Of a stretch of DNA of 28,513 nucleotides, positions 24,395-28,513 are shown piece by piece. The stretch's first letter is position 1. Each line of letters opens with the position of its first letter. The notes under the pieces are model-generated. The model was not told the origin of the DNA and ran no database searches. It saw only the letters and a list, made by a program, of their open reading frames with translations. The stretch lies in NCBI GenBank assembly GCA_947167555.1, contig CAMVIO010000001.1:1-28513 (forward strand). Direction: 5' to 3'. Made by a program: the position numbers and the translations under genes. The stretch comes from an uncultured Selenomonadales bacterium. GTDB taxonomy: Bacteria; Bacillota; Negativicutes; Selenomonadales; Selenomonadaceae.

Positions 24395-26389
24395 TTAGGA
24401 AAGATTCTTCAAAACTTCCTTCACCGTTTCCGCAACATGCTCCTTGGTGAAGCCGAAATTTTTGAACAGCGTGCCTCCCGGCGCCGACGCGCCGAAGCTT
24501 TCCATCGCCACAGTCTTGCCGTCGAGACCTACATAGCGTTCCCAGCCAAAGGACGAGAGCGCCTCCACCGCCACACGGGCGCGGATTTTTTTTGGCAGGA
24601 TTTTTTCACGATAAGCCGCGTCCTGCGCCTCGAACAATTCCATGCAGGGCATGCTGACGACCCGCACGTCGACGCCCTCCGCTTTCAGAAGCGCCTGCGC
24701 GTCGATGGCCAACGAAACCTCGGAACCGCTGGCGATCAGGATCGCGTCCGGCGTTTCCTTCCCTGACGGCGAGACGATATAAGCGCCCTTCAATGCGTCT
24801 TTGCCGCTGCCCGGAAGCTGCGGGAGATTCTGACGGCTCAGCGCCAGCGCCGTCGGCGTCTCCACACTCGTCACGGCAAGCAGCCAGCCCGCCGCGGTCT
24901 CCGTGGCGTCCGCCGGACGGAACACGTTGACGTTTGGCTGTGCGCGGAGCATCGCAAGCTGCTCGATCGGCTCGTGAGTCGGGCCGTCTTCCCCGACGCC
25001 GATGCTGTCGTGGGTAAACACATAGGTTACAGGCAGCTTCATCAGCGAAGCGAGCCGCAGCATAGGCTTCGTGTAGTCGCTGAACACGAAAAAGGTCGCC
25101 ACATAAGGACGAAGGCCGCCGTGCAGCGCGAGACCGTTTGCAATCGCCGCCATCGCCAATTCGCGGACGCCGAAATGGATATTGCGCCCTGCGTAATTCT
25201 CCTTAGAGAAATCCCCCGCGCCGTCCATGACCGTCTTGTTCGACGGCCCGAGGTCGGCGCTGCCGCCGAAAAGCTGCGGCAGTTTGTCTTTGAGACGATT
25301 GATATATTTTCCCGAAAGGCTGCGCGTCGCCTGCGCCTTGTCCTCATAAGCCCAATAGGCCTCATCGTTCAACAGGGAATTCTTGTCCACGGCTTCATGG
25401 CACTCTTGCCAAAGCTTCTTCATCTCCGGGAATTTTTCCTGATATTCGGCGAAAAGCGCGTTCCACTCTTTTTCCGCTTTTTCACCCGCCTCGGAGAGCT
25501 TCGCGTAATTCGCGTATACTTCGTCCGGTACGGCAAACGAGTCCTTCGTCGGCCAGCCCAACGCTTCCCGAAGAGCCGCGACGTTGTCCTCTCCCAGAGG
25601 CTCGCCATGAGCGCTGGCCTTGCCCTGCTTCGCCGGGCAGCCGTAGCCGATTTGCGTCTTGATCGTGATGAACGACGGACGCTTCTTGTCCGCCTTCGCT
25701 TCCTCGATGGCCACACCGATAGCCGCGAGGTCATTGCCGTCCTCGACGGTCAATGTCTGGAAGCCGAAAGCCTCCATGCGTTTCTGGACATTCTCAGTGA
25801 ACGCAAGGTCGGTACTGCCCTCGATGGTAATCGAATTGCTGTCATAAAGCACGATCAGCTTCGAGAGTCCCAGCGTACCCGCCAGCGAAAACGCTTCGGA
25901 GGAAATACCCTCCATCATGCAGCCGTCGCCGCCCAGTGCAAAGGTGTAATGATCGACTACAGGATACCCCGGCTTGTTGAACATCGCCGCAAGATGCGCC
26001 TCAGCCATCGCCATGCCGACAGCCATTCCCATGCCGGCGCCCAGCGGTCCCGTCGTCGCCTCGACGCCGACCGTGTGGCCGTACTCGGGATGCCCCGGCG
26101 TCAGGGAACCGTCCTGCCGGAAATTTTTCAGGTCGTCCATCGTCAGGCCGTAACCGAAAAGATGGAGCAAAGAATATAACAGCATCGATCCGTGACCGCC
26201 GGAAAGCACAAAACGGTCGCGGTTCGCCCATTTCGGATTTTTCCCGTTGTGCTTCATATGATGCGCCCAAAGCTCATAAGCTGTCGGCGCCGCCCCCAGC
26301 GGCAGGCCCGGATGGCCGGAATTGGCTTTTTGTATCGCGTCTGCGGAAAGAACCCGGATCGCGTTCACGCTCATCGCGTCTATCGACAT
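24395..26389 (-). CDS. tkt: Transketolase
   Basis: Thiamine-diphosphate enzyme of the pentose phosphate pathway that moves two-carbon ketol units between sugar phosphates, supplying ribose- and erythrose-phosphate. 664 aa, full length. Key features: the N-terminal SGHPGLPLG with H26, GGHGSML with H66, the ThDP motif GDG at 154-156 (GGDGCMMEGISSEA), the pyrimidine domain with GVRELAMAAI and THDSIGVGEDGPTHEP, and the C-terminal domain to residue 664. ATG at 26389, where AAGAAGGGC lies nine bases upstream. It ends the aarF-aroH-ridA-tkt cluster; erythrose 4-phosphate links it to the aromatic pathway in which AroH acts. Confidence 0.97.
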   Translation of the reverse strand: MSIDAMSVNAIRVLSADAIQKANSGHPGLPLGAAPTAYELWAHHMKHNGKNPKWANRDRFVLSGGHGSMLLYSLLHLFGYGLTMDDLKNFRQDGSLTPGHPEYGHTVGVEATTGPLGAGMGMAVGMAMAEAHLAAMFNKPGYPVVDHYTFALGGDGCMMEGISSEAFSLAGTLGLSKLIVLYDSNSITIEGSTDLAFTENVQKRMEAFGFQTLTVEDGNDLAAIGVAIEEAKADKKRPSFITIKTQIGYGCPAKQGKASAHGEPLGEDNVAALREALGWPTKDSFAVPDEVYANYAKLSEAGEKAEKEWNALFAEYQEKFPEMKKLWQECHEAVDKNSLLNDEAYWAYEDKAQATRSLSGKYINRLKDKLPQLFGGSADLGPSNKTVMDGAGDFSKENYAGRNIHFGVRELAMAAIANGLALHGGLRPYVATFFVFSDYTKPMLRLASLMKLPVTYVFTHDSIGVGEDGPTHEPIEQLAMLRAQPNVNVFRPADATETAAGWLLAVTSVETPTALALSRQNLPQLPGSGKDALKGAYIVSPSGKETPDAILIASGSEVSLAIDAQALLKAEGVDVRVVSMPCMELFEAQDAAYREKILPKKIRARVAVEALSSFGWERYVGLDGKTVAMESFGASAPGGTLFKNFGFTKEHVAETVKEVLKNLS

Positions 26390-26421
26390 TCCTTCATCGC
26401 CCTTCTTACAATAATGGTTAT

Positions 26422-26799
26422 TTACCGCGCCGCAATCACGTCGATCTCTACCAGCGCGCCCTTCGGCAGCTTGCTGACCTCGACGCAGACCCGCGCGGGC
26501 GGATTCTCCTGGAAATATTGACCGTAAATTCCGTTGACCTTCGCGAAATCGTCCATGTTCGTGATATAAACCGTGGTCTTGACGACATCCTCCAGCGACG
26601 CTCCCGCCGCTTCGAGAATCGCCTTGAGATTTTCCAGTACGCGCGCCGTCTGCACCTCGACGCTGCCTTCGACGATCTCCCCTGTCGCCGGAATCAGCGG
26701 AATCTGTCCCGAAACGAAAATGAATCCGCCCGCCTCGATTGCCTGCGAATATGGGCCGATGGCCTTCGGCGCCTCCGCCGTGGAAATGACTTTTTTCAT
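26422..26799 (-). CDS. ridA: RidA-family enamine/imine deaminase
   Basis: Hydrolyses reactive 2-aminoacrylate and related enamines released by pyridoxal-phosphate enzymes, protecting the cell from metabolite damage. 125 aa, the usual length (YjgF/YER057c/UK114 fold, trimer). Family marks: APKAIGPYSQA at 10-20, FVSGQIPLIP, and the C-terminal RVCVEVSKLPKGALVEID with the substrate-binding arginine R103. ATG with GGAAG nine bases upstream, 23 nt after aroH and 32 nt before tkt. RidA paralogues with other roles exist, but the conserved arginine supports the archetypal subfamily. Confidence 0.93.
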   Translation of the reverse strand: MKKVISTAEAPKAIGPYSQAIEAGGFIFVSGQIPLIPATGEIVEGSVEVQTARVLENLKAILEAAGASLEDVVKTTVYITNMDDFAKVNGIYGQYFQENPPARVCVEVSKLPKGALVEIDVIAAR

Positions 26800-26822
26800 C
26801 AGTAAATACTTCCTTCCTTATT

Positions 26823-27209
26823 TTAATCTTCTTCCGGTTCGTCCGGTCTCTTCATGACAAGATCCTGCCGCAAAAGCGCAGCTTCACCGAGATAGATGTG
26901 ACGGATATCCCTTTGCGGTTTATCCGTATCGGCAAGCACCAGCGCACGGATGCAAAGCGGCAGACTTTCCTTGACCGCCATCTGGCGCGTATCGAAAAGA
27001 GGCACCGAGTCGAACCCCGGAATCTGTCTCGCCCCCGCCGCCGGAAACGCCGCCGTGATATCCTCCGTCGCGCTCAAAATCACCGCGCCGACATCCTCCG
27101 GCGTCACGCCGTTCTTACGGATCATTTCCGTCACCATCCAGCGCACTGCCGCAACAATCTCGGACTCGGTATCATTCTTGATCGTAATCGCCCCGCGGAT
27201 TCCCCGCAT
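26823..27209 (-). CDS. aroH: AroH-type chorismate mutase with altered active-site positions
   Basis: Monofunctional chorismate mutase of the AroH (trimeric, pseudo-alpha-beta-barrel) class, rearranging chorismate to prephenate for Phe/Tyr synthesis. 128 aa, starting MRGIRGAITIKNDTESEI. By alignment from memory with the Bacillus subtilis enzyme (offset of two), R5, F55, R61, R88 and Y106 match R7, F57, R63, R90 and Y108. Position 73 is Asp where the Bacillus enzyme has Cys75, and position 76 is Gln where it has Glu78, a catalytically important residue. The DNA confirms these codons. ATG seven bases after GGGAGGG, 32 nt after aarF. Activity is therefore likely but not certain. Confidence 0.88.
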   Translation of the reverse strand: MRGIRGAITIKNDTESEIVAAVRWMVTEMIRKNGVTPEDVGAVILSATEDITAAFPAAGARQIPGFDSVPLFDTRQMAVKESLPLCIRALVLADTDKPQRDIRHIYLGEAALLRQDLVMKRPDEPEED

Positions 27210-27241
27210 AGAGAAGCCCTCCCTTGAATTATCTTGCTATT

Positions 27242-28513
27242 CTATGAGTTCCTGATTATATCCCAAAGCAACCGCCCGCAAAGGACGAGCGCCGCCAAGT
27301 AACCGAATACGCCCAACAAGGGGATTTCCATGATTTTCGGTGTCATCTGCGTCATACAGATTACACTGGAGCCCAAAAGCAGCGCCGAGCCAATCAGCCC
27401 GAGGACAAGCTTGTTTATCATGCCGTCAATCCGGCGAAGCGGCTCCTCGGAACCTGTCAGTTCGAGATTAACCTTCGTCTGCCCGCGCATCGTCATTTGC
27501 AGGATATCTGAAATCTGCTCCGGCAGGCGCATGGTCTTCTTGAAGAAAACATAGCCCTCGCTTTTCAGACGTTCCAACTCCACGCGCCAGTTGAAATCTT
27601 TTTGAAGATTGAGCTGTATGCTCCTCGCGAAAATCTCCACGAAATTGACGTCCGGGCAATAATTCCGCATGACGCCCTCAATCGTCAACACACCTCGGGC
27701 AAACATGCTCAGTCCCGGCCCGATCCCAATCCGATGGCGGCGAAGCACGTCCATGATGTCTCGCGTCAGCGTGCCCATCCGGAACGTGCCGAAATCAAGA
27801 TTCCCGTACGTCGTCATCATCGCGTCGATATCCTCATACAGCCGCGTATGATCGATACGTTGCTGCGGGAGCCCCAATGCCAGCACTGCGGCCTTCATCT
27901 CCATCGTGTCATGGTTCGCCAGCGAAAAAAACGCTTTTCGGACAGCACGACGATCCCGGTTGGAAATCCTGCCCATCATGCCGAGATCGAGCCATACGAT
28001 TTTCCCGTCCCGCACGCGGATATTCCCTGGATGCGGATCGGCATGGAAATAGCCGTCCTCGATCATCTGCTTGACATAGTTTTCCGCGAGACGCCGCCCA
28101 AGCTGGTTGATGTCAAACCCCTTTTCGCGAAGGGCCGCCGAATCGTCGAAGCGTATCCCGTCCACATATTCCATCACGAGGATTTGCGACGTCGTCAGAT
28201 GATGGAACACCTTCGGACAGGCCACATACTCCTCGCCCGCGTTGAGCTGACGGAACTCGTCGATATGATCGGCCTCCATCAGGAAATCCATCTCCTGCTT
28301 GGCAATCCTCCACATCTCATCAAGCAGCATCGAAATATCGAGAACGCCCCGCTGCGCGCCGACCACCTGCGTCAATGCCGCCGCACGCTTCAGCAGGATG
28401 ATGTCCTGCTCCATGACCTCGTAAATGCCCGGACGTTGCACCTTGACGACGACCTCTTCCCCCGTCGCCAGCACGGCGCGATGCACCTGCGCGATGGACG
28501 CCGAGCCGAGCAC
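27242..28513 (-). CDS. AarF/UbiB (ABC1/ADCK) kinase-like protein, C-terminal part
   Basis: The gene runs off the right edge; the 423 codons present lack the N-terminus, including the KxGQ motif. Members act as atypical kinase/ATPase-like proteins linked to quinone or lipid metabolism at the membrane. Visible: GSASIAQVHRA at 3-13, the ATP-binding lysine in VVVKVQRPG (K24), the catalytic loop HADPHPGN at 157-164, and DLG at 176-178. The C-terminus has two hydrophobic segments (about 370-388 and 399-417) that should anchor it in the membrane. In an anaerobe without ubiquinone the role is less clear, possibly menaquinone-related. It leads into aroH, ridA and tkt. Confidence 0.93.
   Translation of the reverse strand: MLGSASIAQVHRAVLATGEEVVVKVQRPGIYEVMEQDIILLKRAAALTQVVGAQRGVLDISMLLDEMWRIAKQEMDFLMEADHIDEFRQLNAGEEYVACPKVFHHLTTSQILVMEYVDGIRFDDSAALREKGFDINQLGRRLAENYVKQMIEDGYFHADPHPGNIRVRDGKIVWLDLGMMGRISNRDRRAVRKAFFSLANHDTMEMKAAVLALGLPQQRIDHTRLYEDIDAMMTTYGNLDFGTFRMGTLTRDIMDVLRRHRIGIGPGLSMFARGVLTIEGVMRNYCPDVNFVEIFARSIQLNLQKDFNWRVELERLKSEGYVFFKKTMRLPEQISDILQMTMRGQTKVNLELTGSEEPLRRIDGMINKLVLGLIGSALLLGSSVICMTQMTPKIMEIPLLGVFGYLAALVLCGRLLWDIIRNS

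Noticed and set aside
24974..26179. Plus-strand open frame of 401 codons opposite transketolase
   Set aside because: Antisense shadow of tkt; arginine- and histidine-rich with no motif.

Overview
The window is a near-complete bacterial ribosomal-protein super-operon (str, S10, spc and alpha sections run together) read entirely on the minus strand, with a few housekeeping genes on each side. All 45 genes I accept lie on the minus strand; the large plus-strand open frames are antisense shadows of them. The composition, the zinc-cysteine-free S4 with its MAIDR start, the fusA-tuf-rpsJ linkage, a HemZ-type oxygen-independent coproporphyrinogen dehydrogenase and a CobO adenosyltransferase next to rplQ suggest an anaerobic Firmicute, most likely of the Negativicutes (Selenomonas-like). 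A Sec signal peptide on the HAD protein would fit such a double-membraned cell. The taxonomic call is inference and was not checked by a search.

Layout in the direction of transcription (right to left). (1) 28513-24395: the 3' part of an AarF/UbiB kinase-like gene, then aroH (chorismate mutase), ridA and transketolase, spaced 23-32 nt apart and closed by an intrinsic terminator. (2) 24308-22523: an extended -10 promoter, a two-CBS-domain protein and a secreted HAD-family phosphatase-like protein, closed by a strong terminator. (3) 22353-17751: a near-consensus sigma-70 promoter, the L7Ae-like K-turn protein gene rplGB, a terminator-like hairpin at its stop codon, then rpsL, rpsG, fusA and tuf. 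(4) A 219-nt gap with two perfect hairpins, then rpsJ through rpsQ (S10 section), rplN through secY and adk (spc section), and infA, rpmJ, rpsM, rpsK, rpsD, rpoA and rplQ (alpha section). A structured 91-nt element sits between rpoA and rplQ, and an intrinsic terminator follows rplQ. (5) 2939-1: cobO, fur with its own promoter, a multi-hairpin spacer, hemZ, a palindromic intergenic repeat and the first 33 codons of hisS.

Together the central genes supply the decoding and peptide-exit parts of both ribosomal subunits, both elongation GTPases, initiation factor IF-1, the Sec channel, adenylate kinase and the RNA polymerase alpha subunit. The flanks serve tetrapyrrole and cobalamin metabolism (hemZ, cobO), metal regulation (fur), the pentose phosphate and shikimate routes (tkt, aroH) and metabolite repair (ridA).

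No dramatic new system is visible. The observations most worth a second look are the structured RNA segments between rpoA-rplQ, tuf-rpsJ and rplGB-rpsL, the AroH enzyme with two changed active-site positions, and the heavy use of TTG/GTG start codons in this highly expressed cluster. No tRNA, rRNA, CRISPR array, transposase or phage gene was seen.
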